The position numbers were made by a program, and so were the translations under genes. From Vibrio sp. CK2-1 (GTDB taxonomy: Bacteria > Pseudomonadota > Gammaproteobacteria > Enterobacterales > Vibrionaceae), in the NCBI RefSeq assembly GCF_021726515.1, contig NZ_JAKKCJ010000004.1:62001-126000 (forward strand): a DNA stretch of 64,000 bases, in the 5' to 3' direction. The notes beneath the pieces are model-generated. The model made no database searches and had not been told where the DNA came from. It saw only the letters and a list, made by a program, of their open reading frames with translations. Shown here one piece after another: positions 54,514 through 64,000 of the stretch. Every line of letters starts with the position of its first letter. Positions within the stretch are counted from its first letter, which is position 1.

Positions 54514-56079
54514 TTATGAAATTCCATGCCCGGTATGGTTGTCTGGTTTTGGTGGACACGTTGCTAGTACTTCTCTGCGGCCCGAGTCTTTCACTTCTTC
54601 CAAAATAACATCGAAGCCCCATAAGCGGTGTAGGTGTTTGAGAACTTCAGGGTAGCCATCGTTGAGTGGAATTCTGTCTTGTGGAACATGTTGCAAGGTA
54701 AGGGAGCGGTCGCCACGCACATTAACATTCCACACCTGAATGTTGGGCTCTAGGTTACTGAGATTGTACTGTGATGCGAGTTTTTCACGGATGGCTTGAT
54801 AACCTAATTCATCATGAATAGCGCTGACTTGGATATAGTTTTTTCTATCATCATCTAGCACTGAAAATAGCTTAAAATCACGTATTACTTTTGGCGATAA
54901 ATATTGGCTGATGAAGCTTTCATCTTTGAAGTTATGCATGGCAAAGTGAAGCGTGTTTAACCAATCACTGCCTGCAATTTCAGGAAACCATTCTTTATCT
55001 TCTTCGGTAGGGTGCTCACAGATACGGCGAATATCTTGGAACATGGCAAAGCCTAGAGCATAAGGGTTGATGCCACTGTAGTAGCGGCTGTTGTATTCCG
55101 GTTGAGCCACGACACTGGTATGACTGTGTAGAAATTCTAAAATGAAAGAATCCGTCACTACACCTTCATCATATAAGTGATTCAAAATAGTGTAATGCCA
55201 AAATGTTGCCCAACCTTCGTTCATGACTTGGGTTTGCTTTTGTGGGTAAAAATATTGGCTTACCTTGCGGACAATCCGCACGATTTCTCGTTGCCAAGGC
55301 TCTAGCAGCGGTGCGTGTTTTTCAATGAAATACAGTAAGTTTTCTTGAGGTTCACTTGGAAAACGGGTGGTTTCATGTTGTTCATCGTGATCGGATTTCG
55401 GCACGGTACGCCATAGTTCATTGACTTGTGATTGCAGGTAGGCCTCGCGTGATTCTTGGCGTGCTTTCTCTTCTAAGATTGAAATCTTCTCAGGGCGCTT
55501 GTAGCGGTCAACCCCGTAGTTCATCAAAGCGTGACAAGAGTCGAGCACCTTCTCAACTTCACCTATGCCGTATTTTTCTTCACACTCGGTAATGTAGGTA
55601 CGAGCAAACAGTAGATAGTCAATGATCGAGCTCGCATCGGTCCAAGATTGAAATAGGTAGTTGCCTTTAAAGAATGAATTGTGACCATAACTAGCGTGGG
55701 CCATCACTAGCGCTTGCATGGTAATGGTGTTTTCTTCCATAAGGTAAGCAATACATGGGTCGGAATTGATGACGATCTCATAGGCAAGCCCCATGTGACC
55801 ATGCTTATAGTTTTGCTCGGTTTGAATAAAACGTTTACCAAAAGACCAATGATTATAATTGATTGGCATCCCTACACTAGAGTAAGCATCCATCATTTGT
55901 TCTGCGGTGATCACTTCAATTTGATTCGGATAGGTATCAAGGCGATAGTGCTCCGCCACACGTTTGATTTCCGTATGGTAGAGATCTAATAAATCGAACG
56001 TCCAATCTGGGCCTGTTGGTAATGGGTACCCCGGATGTGCATTTTGTTTTTCTAGTGTTTGTTGTGTTTTGCTCACCAT
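54514..56079 (-). CDS. SpoVR family protein
   Basis: 521 residues, typical for SpoVR/YcgB. Distinctive segments include GPDWTFDLLDLYHTEIKRVAEHY, VMAHASYGHNSFFKGNYLFQ and MNEGWATFWHYTILNHLYDEG. Its molecular role is unknown, but in enteric bacteria it is in the same stress-linked set as YeaG and YeaH. AAGGGG upstream of its start overlaps the yeaH stop, so it is translated with yeaH. Confidence 0.92.
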   Translation of the reverse strand: MVSKTQQTLEKQNAHPGYPLPTGPDWTFDLLDLYHTEIKRVAEHYRLDTYPNQIEVITAEQMMDAYSSVGMPINYNHWSFGKRFIQTEQNYKHGHMGLAYEIVINSDPCIAYLMEENTITMQALVMAHASYGHNSFFKGNYLFQSWTDASSIIDYLLFARTYITECEEKYGIGEVEKVLDSCHALMNYGVDRYKRPEKISILEEKARQESREAYLQSQVNELWRTVPKSDHDEQHETTRFPSEPQENLLYFIEKHAPLLEPWQREIVRIVRKVSQYFYPQKQTQVMNEGWATFWHYTILNHLYDEGVVTDSFILEFLHSHTSVVAQPEYNSRYYSGINPYALGFAMFQDIRRICEHPTEEDKEWFPEIAGSDWLNTLHFAMHNFKDESFISQYLSPKVIRDFKLFSVLDDDRKNYIQVSAIHDELGYQAIREKLASQYNLSNLEPNIQVWNVNVRGDRSLTLQHVPQDRIPLNDGYPEVLKHLHRLWGFDVILEEVKDSGRREVLATCPPKPDNHTGHGIS

Positions 56080-56090
56080 AATGCATCCCC

Positions 56091-57365
56091 TTAAGATTGA
56101 GTTTGCTTTTGAAATAACTCGCGGAAAATTGGGAAAATATCGTCAACCGATTGAATGTTCTTCATGGCAAAATTATCAAAAGCTTCGCCAATTTTTTCAT
56201 ATTCATTCCATAACGTTTGATGCGCCCGTTTGGTGATTTCAATATAAGAATAGTATTGGCAGTAGGGCAGCAATTGTTTAACCAGTAACTCTTTACAACG
56301 CGGTGAATCATCAGCCCAGTTATCGCCATCGGAAGCCTGCGCCGCATAGATGTTCCACTCATTGGTTGGGTAGCGATCTTTAACGATGTCACTCATTAAT
56401 TTTAGTGCACTGGAGACAATAGTGCCGCCGGTTTCTTGAGAATAGAAGAACTCATGCTCGTCGACTTCTTTGGCTTGAGTGTGATGGCGAATAAACACGA
56501 CTTCCACGTTTTCATAGGTACGAGTTAAGAATAGGTAGAGCAAAACATAAAAGCGTTTCGCAATATCTTTGGTGGCTTGATCCATTGAGCCTGAAACATC
56601 CATTAAGCAAAACATTACCGCTTGGCTTGATGGAATTGGCCTACGTTCATAATTTTTATAGCGCAAATCGAAGGTATCAATAAAAGGAACGCTGGCGATT
56701 TTTTCTCGCAGTTCGGTGATTTCACTTTTTATTCGCGTTTCTTCTAATGGTTGAGCTGGCTCACTCATCATAACGTCATCTAGCATGCTTTCTAATTCGC
56801 GGATTTGACGACGTTTAGACGCGGTCATTGCAGTACGTCTTGCTAGAGATTGTTGCAATGAACGGACAATCGCAATATTGGAAGGGATCCCCGCGGTTTG
56901 ATAACCAGAGCGGTGGGTTTTCCATTCGGTGATTTTATTGACTTGGTTTTTTCTTAAATTGGGTAGCTCAAGATCTTCGAATAAGATATCGAGATATTCA
57001 TCTTTGGATATTTGAAAAATGAAATCGTCTTGACCTTCACCATCATTACTGGCGTCACCTTGACCTGAACCACCACCGGAACCTCCAGCTGGTGGACGAT
57101 CAATTCGGTCGCCGGTAATAAATTGGTCGTTACCTGGGTGAACACGCTCTTTGGTGCCACCTTTGCCTTGATGGAAGGAAGGTTCACTGATGTCGTGATT
57201 CGGAATAGACACATCCTCACCGGTTTCAGTATTGGTGATAGAGCGTTTCTTGACCGCCTCAGCAACGGACTTTTTGATTTGCTCTTTGTTACGGCGAATA
57301 AAGCGCTGCCGATTGACAGTACTTTTATTTTTACCGTTTAAACGTCGATCAATAAACTGTGACAT
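56091..57365 (-). CDS. yeaH: YeaH/DUF444 protein (von Willebrand-like)
   Basis: 424 residues. The N-terminal basic region ([26 protein letters not shown]) and C-terminal VWA-like part ([22 protein letters not shown], a MIDAS-type DxSxS) match UPF0229/YeaH. A Gly-rich stretch ([14 protein letters not shown]) lies about residue 92. It works with the kinase YeaG and SpoVR in nutrient-stress responses. It is the middle gene of the prkA-yeaH-spoVR operon. Confidence 0.93.
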   Translation of the reverse strand: MSQFIDRRLNGKNKSTVNRQRFIRRNKEQIKKSVAEAVKKRSITNTETGEDVSIPNHDISEPSFHQGKGGTKERVHPGNDQFITGDRIDRPPAGGSGGGSGQGDASNDGEGQDDFIFQISKDEYLDILFEDLELPNLRKNQVNKITEWKTHRSGYQTAGIPSNIAIVRSLQQSLARRTAMTASKRRQIRELESMLDDVMMSEPAQPLEETRIKSEITELREKIASVPFIDTFDLRYKNYERRPIPSSQAVMFCLMDVSGSMDQATKDIAKRFYVLLYLFLTRTYENVEVVFIRHHTQAKEVDEHEFFYSQETGGTIVSSALKLMSDIVKDRYPTNEWNIYAAQASDGDNWADDSPRCKELLVKQLLPYCQYYSYIEITKRAHQTLWNEYEKIGEAFDNFAMKNIQSVDDIFPIFRELFQKQTQS

Positions 57366-57465
57366 AGTGCCTCCCCAAGCAGCGTCCTCAACATGTTGAA
57401 TAGCGAAGTAGGGCTAACTTGACCTTGTGATAGTACAAGTTAGCCAATGCTAAATGCTGGTTCAG

Positions 57466-59400
57466 TTATGAGGACTTACGCACGCGTAAATACCACTCAG
57501 CTAGTAAACGAACTTGTTTCTTGGTGTAGCCTTTCTCCATCATACGGGCAACAAAGTTGTCGTGTTTTTTCTGATCATCACTGGATGTTTTCGCATTGAA
57601 TGAAATGACTGGAAGGAGTTCTTCGGTATTCGAGAACATTTTCTTCTCAATCACAGTGCGCAGTTTTTCATAGCTCGTCCAAACTGGGTTTTGGCCATTA
57701 TTATTGGCGCGAGCACGTAAAACAAAATTAACGATTTCATTACGGAAATCTTTTGGATTACTAATACCGGCGGTTTTTTCTATTTTTTCTAACTCATCGT
57801 TTAACGCAGAACGGTCAAATAACTGCCCAGTTTCAGGATCTCGGTATTCTTGGTCTTGAATCCAAAAGTCGGCATAGGTGACATAACGGTCAAAGATGTT
57901 TTGTCCGTATTCTGAGTAGGATTCTAAATAAGCCGTTTGAATTTCTTTACCAATGAACTCGACATATTTAGGGACTAGGTAGCCTTTTAAGAATTCAAGG
58001 TAGCGATCCGCGGTTTCTTGCGGGAACTGCTCACGTTCAACTTGTTGCTCGATAACATAGAATAAGTGAACGGGGTTGGCGGCGACTTCAGTTTGGTCGA
58101 AGTTAAACACGCGCGATAAAATCTTAAACGCAAAACGGGTCGATAGCCCAGACATGCCTTCGTCTACGCCTGCATAGTCACGGTATTCTTGATAGCTTTT
58201 AGCTTTTGGATCGGTGTCCTTGAGGGTTTCACCATCATAGACGCGCATTTTGGAGAATATCGATGAGTTTTCTGGCTCTTTCAGGCGAGATAGAATGCTG
58301 AATTGCGACAATATCTCTAAGGTACTCGGTGAACATGGCGCTTGTGATAGTTCACTGTTGAGTAGTAGTTTTTTATAGATTTTAATCTCTTCAGACACGC
58401 GTAAACAGTACGGCACTTTGACAATATAAACACGGTCGAGGAAAGCCTCATTGTTCTTATTATTGCGGAAAGTTTTCCACTCAGATTCATTGGAGTGAGC
58501 GAGGATCATACCGTCAAAGGGTAGTGCTGATAGCCCCTCAGTACCGTTATAGTTACCTTCTTGTGTCGCAGTCAGTAAGGGATGCAAGACCTTAATCGGC
58601 GCTTTGAACATCTCAACAAATTCCATCACCCCTTGGTTAGCTTTACAGAGTGCGCCTGAGTAGCTGTAGGCATCAGGATCATCTTGTGAATAATGCTCTA
58701 ATTTACGAATATCAACCTTACCAACTAGTGATGAAATGTCTTGGTTGTTTTCATCACCAGGCTCAGTTTTGGCAATCGCGACTTGATTCAAAATAGAAGG
58801 GCGAACCTTAACCACTTTAAACTTGGTAATGTCGCCTCCAAACTCCTGTAAGCGTTTTGCTGCCCAAGGTGACATGATTGAACGTAAGTAGCGTTGATCG
58901 ATGCCGTATTCGCTTTTTAGCAGCTCTCCGTCCTCATCGACATTAAATAAGCAGAATGGGTGATCGTTAACTGGGCTACGAACGCCATTGGCAGAAAGGA
59001 CATAAATTGGCATTTGCTGCATTAATGCTTTTAGTTTCTCGGCTAATGAAGATTTACCGCCGCCTACAGGGCCGAGCAAATAGAGAATTTGTTTACGTTC
59101 TTCGAGACCTTGTGCAGCATGTTTGAGGTAAGAAACAATCTGTTCAATCGCTTCTTCCATACCGTAAAAATGCTCGAACGTTTTATAACGAGAAATGACG
59201 CGGTTGGAAAAAATTCGGCTTAATCTTGGGTCTTTCGAAGTGTCAATAATCTCTGGTTCACCTATCGCGAGAAGCAGCCGTTCTGCTGCATTCGCATAAG
59301 CACTTTTGTCCTTTTGGCACAACGAAAGGAAGTCTTGGAGAGAAAGTTCTTCATCTTTAGAAGCTTCATAGCGTGATTGGTAGTGGTCAAAAATACTCAT
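57466..59400 (-). CDS. yeaG: PrkA-type serine protein kinase (YeaG)
   Basis: 644 residues. N-terminal AAA-like core with Walker A LLGPVGGGKSSLAEKL and the PrkA C-terminal part. The ATG at 59400 (MSIFDHYQSRYEASK) has GGGGATTCG upstream; the longer frame from 59442 is unsupported. In E. coli YeaG acts in adaptation to sustained nitrogen starvation. First gene of the operon. Confidence 0.93.
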   Translation of the reverse strand: MSIFDHYQSRYEASKDEELSLQDFLSLCQKDKSAYANAAERLLLAIGEPEIIDTSKDPRLSRIFSNRVISRYKTFEHFYGMEEAIEQIVSYLKHAAQGLEERKQILYLLGPVGGGKSSLAEKLKALMQQMPIYVLSANGVRSPVNDHPFCLFNVDEDGELLKSEYGIDQRYLRSIMSPWAAKRLQEFGGDITKFKVVKVRPSILNQVAIAKTEPGDENNQDISSLVGKVDIRKLEHYSQDDPDAYSYSGALCKANQGVMEFVEMFKAPIKVLHPLLTATQEGNYNGTEGLSALPFDGMILAHSNESEWKTFRNNKNNEAFLDRVYIVKVPYCLRVSEEIKIYKKLLLNSELSQAPCSPSTLEILSQFSILSRLKEPENSSIFSKMRVYDGETLKDTDPKAKSYQEYRDYAGVDEGMSGLSTRFAFKILSRVFNFDQTEVAANPVHLFYVIEQQVEREQFPQETADRYLEFLKGYLVPKYVEFIGKEIQTAYLESYSEYGQNIFDRYVTYADFWIQDQEYRDPETGQLFDRSALNDELEKIEKTAGISNPKDFRNEIVNFVLRARANNNGQNPVWTSYEKLRTVIEKKMFSNTEELLPVISFNAKTSSDDQKKHDNFVARMMEKGYTKKQVRLLAEWYLRVRKSS

Positions 59401-59556
59401 AGCGAATCCCCTTGAATATATTGAATGGTGAAATGTGCACACCCTATTATTAAGACTAGACTCGATTTTTTATTCTGCTTAACAATTATGAACTTATTTG
59501 TGTAAGCATTTGCGGTTTATCACGTATGGGAAAGGTATAAATAGGAGAGGGGGATT

Positions 59557-59594
59557 CACAAAAAGAAAAGGCGATATCCGAAAATATCGCCTTT
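59557..59594 (-). terminator. terminator after yfbU
   Basis: Read on the minus strand: stem AAAGGCGATAT / ATATCGCCTTT followed by TTCTTTTTG. Confidence 0.82.
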
Positions 59595-59620
59595 AGTACA
59601 TCGTTATAATGTATAAGAAA

Positions 59621-60121
59621 TTATGCGTTAAAGATTTGGGTAAGCTCTGTCGCCGATAGGTGGTATTGACGAGGACAGTTACGCCACGTGCTAATCATGC
59701 GGCGATATTTGTCTAACATCGGCATTTGAGCATTGAAGTGGTGATCGCCTTTATCAAACTGAGGGTACAAACCTTCAGAATCGGTTAGGAAGCGAACATA
59801 GTTTACTGCTTGATGCTCAGTGGCAATATCGAAGCCTAGGAATTGTAAACGACGTTGATCAACGTTGGCTTTATCCGCATCAGAAAGCATGTTATTTGAC
59901 TCTTGCATTGCATGATACATTTCCATGATATCGATAATTTCACGACAAGTGTCTTCTTCCATGCGGCCAAAGTTTTTATCCAACTCACGCATTTGTAAGC
60001 CGTAGCCACGCTCTACGATAGTTTGTAGACGCTTATATTTCTCTGCGTTATTAGGCTCTAGTTGCGCCATTAGATTGTATTGGTTTGATAAGATCAAACG
60101 CTGTGCGTTAGTCATTTCCAT
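59621..60121 (-). CDS. yfbU: YfbU family protein
   Basis: 166 residues. The N-terminus [18 protein letters not shown] and the block [15 protein letters not shown] match YfbU almost residue by residue in E. coli. It is helical and cytoplasmic; function unknown. GAGG stands 6-7 bases before the ATG. It follows pflA on the minus strand but with its own terminator. Confidence 0.93.
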   Translation of the reverse strand: MEMTNAQRLILSNQYNLMAQLEPNNAEKYKRLQTIVERGYGLQMRELDKNFGRMEEDTCREIIDIMEMYHAMQESNNMLSDADKANVDQRRLQFLGFDIATEHQAVNYVRFLTDSEGLYPQFDKGDHHFNAQMPMLDKYRRMISTWRNCPRQYHLSATELTQIFNA

Positions 60122-60202
60122 GGTGAACCTCGATAAATTTAATTGAATTCGTTTAGCTTACTTTTCGTTTAGCTTAGTTATAGCGTGATAAATGGAGAAT
60201 AC

Positions 60203-60943
60203 TTAAAACATCACGTTATCGTTATATTTGCTGAGTATTGCGACTACTTTTTCCATCGTTTCTTTTGATGGCGGTTCAACACCGTCAAGTGGGTAGTCAT
60301 GCCCTAATGCTTCCCATTTGTGCGCACCAAGCTTGTGGTATGGAAGCAGTTCAATTTTCTCAATGTTATCCATATCTTTGATGAATTCGCCTAGCATTTC
60401 AGCCGCTTCGAGATCGTCGGTATAGCCTGGAACGATCACGTAACGCAACCAAGTTTTCTGGCCAATTTTATGCAGATAACGAGCAAAATCTAAAGTGCGT
60501 CGATTCGATACTCCAATGAAATCATGGTGAATCTCATCTTTCATGTGCTTGATATCGAGCATAACAAGGTCTGTTGCATCAAGAACTTCATCAATAACGT
60601 CAGTATGTTTGCGAATATAGCCATTGGTATCTAGGCAAGTATGAATGCCTTCGGCTTGTGCTGCGCGAAATAGATCACGAACAAATTCAGGTTGTAGCAT
60701 CGCTTCGCCGCCTGAACAGGTAATACCGCCACCAGATGCATTCATAAAATGACGATAAGATTTCGCTTCAGTAATAATCTCTTCTACTGTCACTTCTTTG
60801 CCGCCATGGGTATCCCATGTATCGCGGTTATGGCAATACATACAACGCATTAAACAGCCTTGCATGAATACGATGAAACGAATACCTGGGCCATCAACTG
60901 TGCCACAAGATTCATAAGAGTGAATACGACCGAGAGTAGACAT
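60203..60943 (-). CDS. pflA: pyruvate formate-lyase activating enzyme
   Basis: 246 residues, radical SAM enzyme. The CxxxCxxC cluster is in [31 protein letters not shown] is the SAM-related GGE motif. It abstracts a hydrogen from the PFL Gly to make the glycyl radical. AAGGAA is 9 bases before the ATG. It lies after pflB; a terminator between them suggests partly separate expression. Confidence 0.95.
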   Translation of the reverse strand: MSTLGRIHSYESCGTVDGPGIRFIVFMQGCLMRCMYCHNRDTWDTHGGKEVTVEEIITEAKSYRHFMNASGGGITCSGGEAMLQPEFVRDLFRAAQAEGIHTCLDTNGYIRKHTDVIDEVLDATDLVMLDIKHMKDEIHHDFIGVSNRRTLDFARYLHKIGQKTWLRYVIVPGYTDDLEAAEMLGEFIKDMDNIEKIELLPYHKLGAHKWEALGHDYPLDGVEPPSKETMEKVVAILSKYNDNVMF

Positions 60944-61056
60944 AGGAAAATTCCTTAGCTTTATAATGCTTTTATTTTATTACAAAAGATAAGGTTAACC
61001 TAGTAGAAGCACGAGTTTTTTGTAGAGAGTTTGTGAGTAAATTAGAGGCTAGACAA

Positions 61057-61087
61057 ACAAAAGCCCCACTCAAGAGAGCAGGGCTTA
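61057..61087 (-). terminator. terminator between pflB and pflA
   Basis: Read on the minus strand: stem AAGCCC / GGGCTT with an 11-14 base loop, then TTTGTTTG. It would reduce readthrough from pflB into pflA. Confidence 0.75.
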
Positions 61088-61113
61088 GTCATTATTCTGA
61101 AAGCTCTAAGAGA

Positions 61114-63390
61114 TTATAGAGATTCAGTAAATGTACGTGCGATTACGTCTTGTTGCTGTTCAGCAGTTAGAGAGTTGAATCGTACAGCGTATCCAGAAAC
61201 ACGGATAGTTAGCTGAGGATATTTCTCTGGGTGCTTAACTGCGTCTTCTAGAGTTTCACGGTTAAGAACGTTTACGTTTAAGTGTTGACCACCTTCAACG
61301 CCTGCTTCATGGTGGAAGTAACCATCCATTAGACCAGCAAGGTTTGCTTTCTTCTGATCGTCAGACTTACCTAGTGCGTTAGGTACGATAGAGAATGTGT
61401 AAGAGATACCATCTTGTGCATCAGCAAACGGTAGTTTCGCTACTGAAGTTAGAGATGCTACAGCACCTTTCTCATCGCGACCGTGCATTGGGTTAGCACC
61501 TGGAGCGAATGGAGTACCAGCACGACGACCATCTGGAGTATTACCAGTTTTCTTACCGTATACCACGTTTGAAGTGATAGTAAGAATTGACTGAGTAGGA
61601 ATAGCGTCACGGTACATTTTAAGCTTACGGATTTTGCTCATAAATGTAGAAACAAGTTCACATGCGATGTCATCTACGCGTGAATCGTTGTTACCAAATT
61701 TAGGGTAATCGCCTTCGATTTCAAAATCGACTGCTAGACCGTCTTCATCACGAACTGGTTTCACTTTTGCGTACTTGATAGCAGCAAATGAGTCAGCAGC
61801 AACAGAAAGACCAGCAATACCACAAGCCATTGTACGGCGAACGTCACGGTCATGAAGAGCCATTAGAGACGCTTCGTAGCTGTATTTGTCGTGCATGTAG
61901 TGGATAGAGTTCAATGCTGTTACGTATTGAGTTGCTAACCAGTCCATGAAGCCATCCATTTTTGCCCATACTTCGTCAAAATCTAGGTATTCACCTTCGA
62001 TTTTGTCCATTTTAGGACCAATTTGGATTTTCAGTTTCTCATCCACACCACCGTTGATGGTGTAAAGCATAGTTTTTGCTAAGTTAGCACGAGCACCGAA
62101 GAACTGCATTTGCTTACCAACAACCATTGGCGATACACAACAAGCGATTGCGTAGTCATCAGATTGTAGGTCAGGACGCATTAGGTCATCATTTTCGTAC
62201 TGGATAGAAGAAGTATCGATAGACACTTTCGCACAGAAGTGCTTAAAGCCAGCAGGAAGTTGCTCAGACCAAAGAACAGTGATGTTTGGCTCTGGGCTTG
62301 GACCCATAGTGTATAGGCTGTTTAGGAAACGGAAGTTAGTACGTGTAACTAGTGTACGTCCGTCAAGACCCATACCACCCATTGATTCTGTTGCCCAGAT
62401 TGGGTCACCAGAGAACAACTCATCGTATTCAGGAGTACGTAGGAAACGAACCATACGTAGCTTCATTACGAAGTGGTCAATCATTTCTTGCGCTTGTTCT
62501 TCAGTGATGCGACCTGCAGCGATATCACGTTCGATGAAGATATCTAGGAAGCTTGAAGTACGGCCAAGAGACATTGCTGCACCGTTTTGAGATTTAACAG
62601 CCGCTAGGTAACCGAAGTAAGTCCATTGGATTGCTTCTTGAGCTGTTTGAGCAGGACCAGAGATATCACAACCGTATTTTGCAGCCATTTCTTTGATTTG
62701 GCCTAGTGCACGGTGTTGCTCAGCAATTTCTTCACGAAGCTGCATTGTTGCTGTTAGGTCTTCGCCTTTTTCAAAACGTTCTTGTAGAGACGTGAATTGA
62801 GCGAATTTGTCTTTCATCAAGTAGTCGATACCGTATAGCGCTACGCGACGGTAATCACCAATGATACGACCACGGCCGTAAGCATCAGGAAGACCAGTCA
62901 ATACGCCAGATTTACGACATTTCATGATGTCAGGAGTATAGATATCGAAAACACCTTGGTTGTGTGTTTTACGTAGTTCTGAGTAGATCTTAGAAACTTG
63001 TGGATCTAAAGTACGACCGTAAGCTTTACAAGAACCTTCAACCATACGGATACCGCCGTTAGGGATGATGGCACGTTTAAGTGGTGCTTCAGTTTGAAGA
63101 CCAACAATCGTTTCAAGATCTTTGTTGATGTAACCTGCATCGTGTGCAGTGATGGTAGAAATAACAGAAGTGTCAAAATCTAGAGGAGCAAGAGTTTTGT
63201 TCTCAATTTTGATACCTTCCATTACTTGAGCCCAAAGCTTGTTAGTTGCTTCAGTACCCTCAGAAACTAGGAAAGATTCATCACCTTCATATGGTGTGTA
63301 GTTCTTTTGAATGAAATCACGAACGTTTACTTCATTTTGCCAATCACCGTTAGCAAAACCTTCCCAAGCTTTAGCAAATTGCTCTGCCAT
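61114..63390 (-). CDS. pflB: formate C-acetyltransferase (pyruvate formate-lyase)
   Basis: 758 residues, full length. Adjacent catalytic Cys residues in [12 protein letters not shown], and the radical Gly733 in [11 protein letters not shown] near the end. It splits pyruvate and CoA to acetyl-CoA and formate under anaerobic conditions. AGGTAGG is upstream of the ATG. No focA is in this window upstream, unlike the focA-pflB order in E. coli. Confidence 0.97.
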   Translation of the reverse strand: MAEQFAKAWEGFANGDWQNEVNVRDFIQKNYTPYEGDESFLVSEGTEATNKLWAQVMEGIKIENKTLAPLDFDTSVISTITAHDAGYINKDLETIVGLQTEAPLKRAIIPNGGIRMVEGSCKAYGRTLDPQVSKIYSELRKTHNQGVFDIYTPDIMKCRKSGVLTGLPDAYGRGRIIGDYRRVALYGIDYLMKDKFAQFTSLQERFEKGEDLTATMQLREEIAEQHRALGQIKEMAAKYGCDISGPAQTAQEAIQWTYFGYLAAVKSQNGAAMSLGRTSSFLDIFIERDIAAGRITEEQAQEMIDHFVMKLRMVRFLRTPEYDELFSGDPIWATESMGGMGLDGRTLVTRTNFRFLNSLYTMGPSPEPNITVLWSEQLPAGFKHFCAKVSIDTSSIQYENDDLMRPDLQSDDYAIACCVSPMVVGKQMQFFGARANLAKTMLYTINGGVDEKLKIQIGPKMDKIEGEYLDFDEVWAKMDGFMDWLATQYVTALNSIHYMHDKYSYEASLMALHDRDVRRTMACGIAGLSVAADSFAAIKYAKVKPVRDEDGLAVDFEIEGDYPKFGNNDSRVDDIACELVSTFMSKIRKLKMYRDAIPTQSILTITSNVVYGKKTGNTPDGRRAGTPFAPGANPMHGRDEKGAVASLTSVAKLPFADAQDGISYTFSIVPNALGKSDDQKKANLAGLMDGYFHHEAGVEGGQHLNVNVLNRETLEDAVKHPEKYPQLTIRVSGYAVRFNSLTAEQQQDVIARTFTESL

Positions 63391-64000
63391 GACATACCTA
63401 CCTTTTTAGTAGAAAAAATACGCACTGTTGTGAGTGGTTAATGAATTAACTGCCCACGGCCCGAAGGTTCCAGTGCACTCTGATTAATAATACTGATGGA
63501 CTAGTGTCTAACCCATTAGTATTAGTATTTTTAGTTGCGGTATCGTAACGCTGCGTAAACTAAAATACAAAAGAAATAACGGTTTATCTTGGTTTGATTT
63601 TAAGAACATTTATAACTTGATAAAGACTAGTTTGTTCTTATGAAATCGCAAGGCTTAAGCTTTGCATTTTTGTGAAATCAATCGACGTGATAATTGTTAT
63701 TTGCTTCACACAAAACTTAACAATACATAAGTCACACAGTGTTGATCTCGATCACTTTATATCAACAATCTGGCCTAAATTAAAAAAAATTTTATAAATT
63801 ATACAAATTTTGTTGAATTGTTTATCAGTCTGGCTGATTGAGCGTGAGAGCTTATGTCATCAATTACTTTGTTGTTGATATTTTGGTCAATTGACAGGAT
63901 GGCGAGCCTTTTTACTTGATGTAAGTGGAAATGCCTATATTATGCATAAAAATTCAAAATAAACGTCTGCATTACGACTTTTAAGCAACTCGCTTTGTTT
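63391..64000. other. 610-base non-coding region upstream of pflB
   Basis: A long AT-rich region with no convincing gene. It contains the pflB promoter area and the FNR-like site at 63742, plus several TTGAT and ATCA half-sites (for example near 63676 and 63876). The length fits the complex oxygen-regulated promoter region of pflB. Confidence 0.6.
63742..63755 (-). promoter_or_regulatory. FNR-like site upstream of pflB
   Basis: TTGATCTCGATCAC matches the FNR consensus TTGAT-N4-ATCAA at nine of ten key bases. It lies about 350 bases before the pflB start. The same sequence partly fits a CRP site, so either regulator is possible. Confidence 0.5.

Noticed and set aside
63870..64000. Possible gene start upstream of pflB at window end
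   Set aside because: No open frame with ribosome site; AT-rich with stops in all frames.

Overview
The window comes from a Vibrio-like gammaproteobacterium. The base composition is moderately AT-rich. It carries the Vibrionaceae housekeeping blocks hinT-ycfL-lpoB-thiK-ycfP-ndh, csiV-mfd, lolCDE, comEC-msbA-lpxK-ycaR-kdsB, prkA-yeaH-spoVR and yfbU-pflA-pflB, several ERIC-like dispersed repeats, and an attC-like element resembling Vibrio superintegron sites. No rRNA, tRNA, CRISPR array, prophage or insertion sequence was seen.

Layout. 1-1163: end of a Cys-rich metal permease and an ArsR/SmtB regulator. 1263-5700: the phosphate uptake operon pstS-pstC-pstA-pstB-phoU on the minus strand with a candidate PHO box. 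5861-9508: a small unknown gene, then arsR-GAPDH-phosphatase-arsJ, the Vibrio-type arsenate resistance cluster, where a dedicated GAPDH makes 1-arseno-3-phosphoglycerate. Because Pst-type uptake also admits arsenate, uptake and detoxification lie side by side. 9790-14079: an RND efflux pair. 14204-15027: Fe-S YkgJ-type protein and MsrA. 15075-18718: an AraC-type regulator divergent from an SDR-cupin-zinc dehydrogenase operon, apparently a small catabolic unit of unknown substrate. 18793-26836: small membrane peptide, nfeD-qmcA, thioesterase, patatin, globin-coupled diguanylate cyclase, sugar-efflux MFS, GNAT-nitrilase fusion and CBS protein.

26982-30232: udp with a CRP-type site and a DUF1887 (CARF-nuclease family) gene, bracketed by two inverted ERIC-like elements. 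30319-35933: envelope lipoproteins (including the PBP1B activator LpoB), ThiK, YcfP and NDH-2. 36023-44439: acetyltransferase, CsiV, Mfd and the LolCDE lipoprotein sorter. 44680-51399: DUF2062 divergent from comEC, then the lipid A/LPS block msbA-lpxK-ycaR-kdsB. 51481-53548 is the only clearly accessory stretch: dispersed repeats, an AT-rich unknown gene with a possible HEPN motif whose stop codon lies inside an attC-like element, and an intact Phd/YefM antitoxin followed by a frameshifted, internally deleted ParE-type toxin. 53681-63390: PhzF, the SpoVR-YeaH-PrkA stress operon, YfbU, and anaerobic pyruvate formate-lyase with its activase, preceded by an FNR-like site.

The most unusual region is 51.4-53.6 kb, which looks like a decayed integron cassette remnant inside the conserved kdsB-spoVR neighbourhood. 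Functions are assigned by reading motifs and recalling families; no database search was run.
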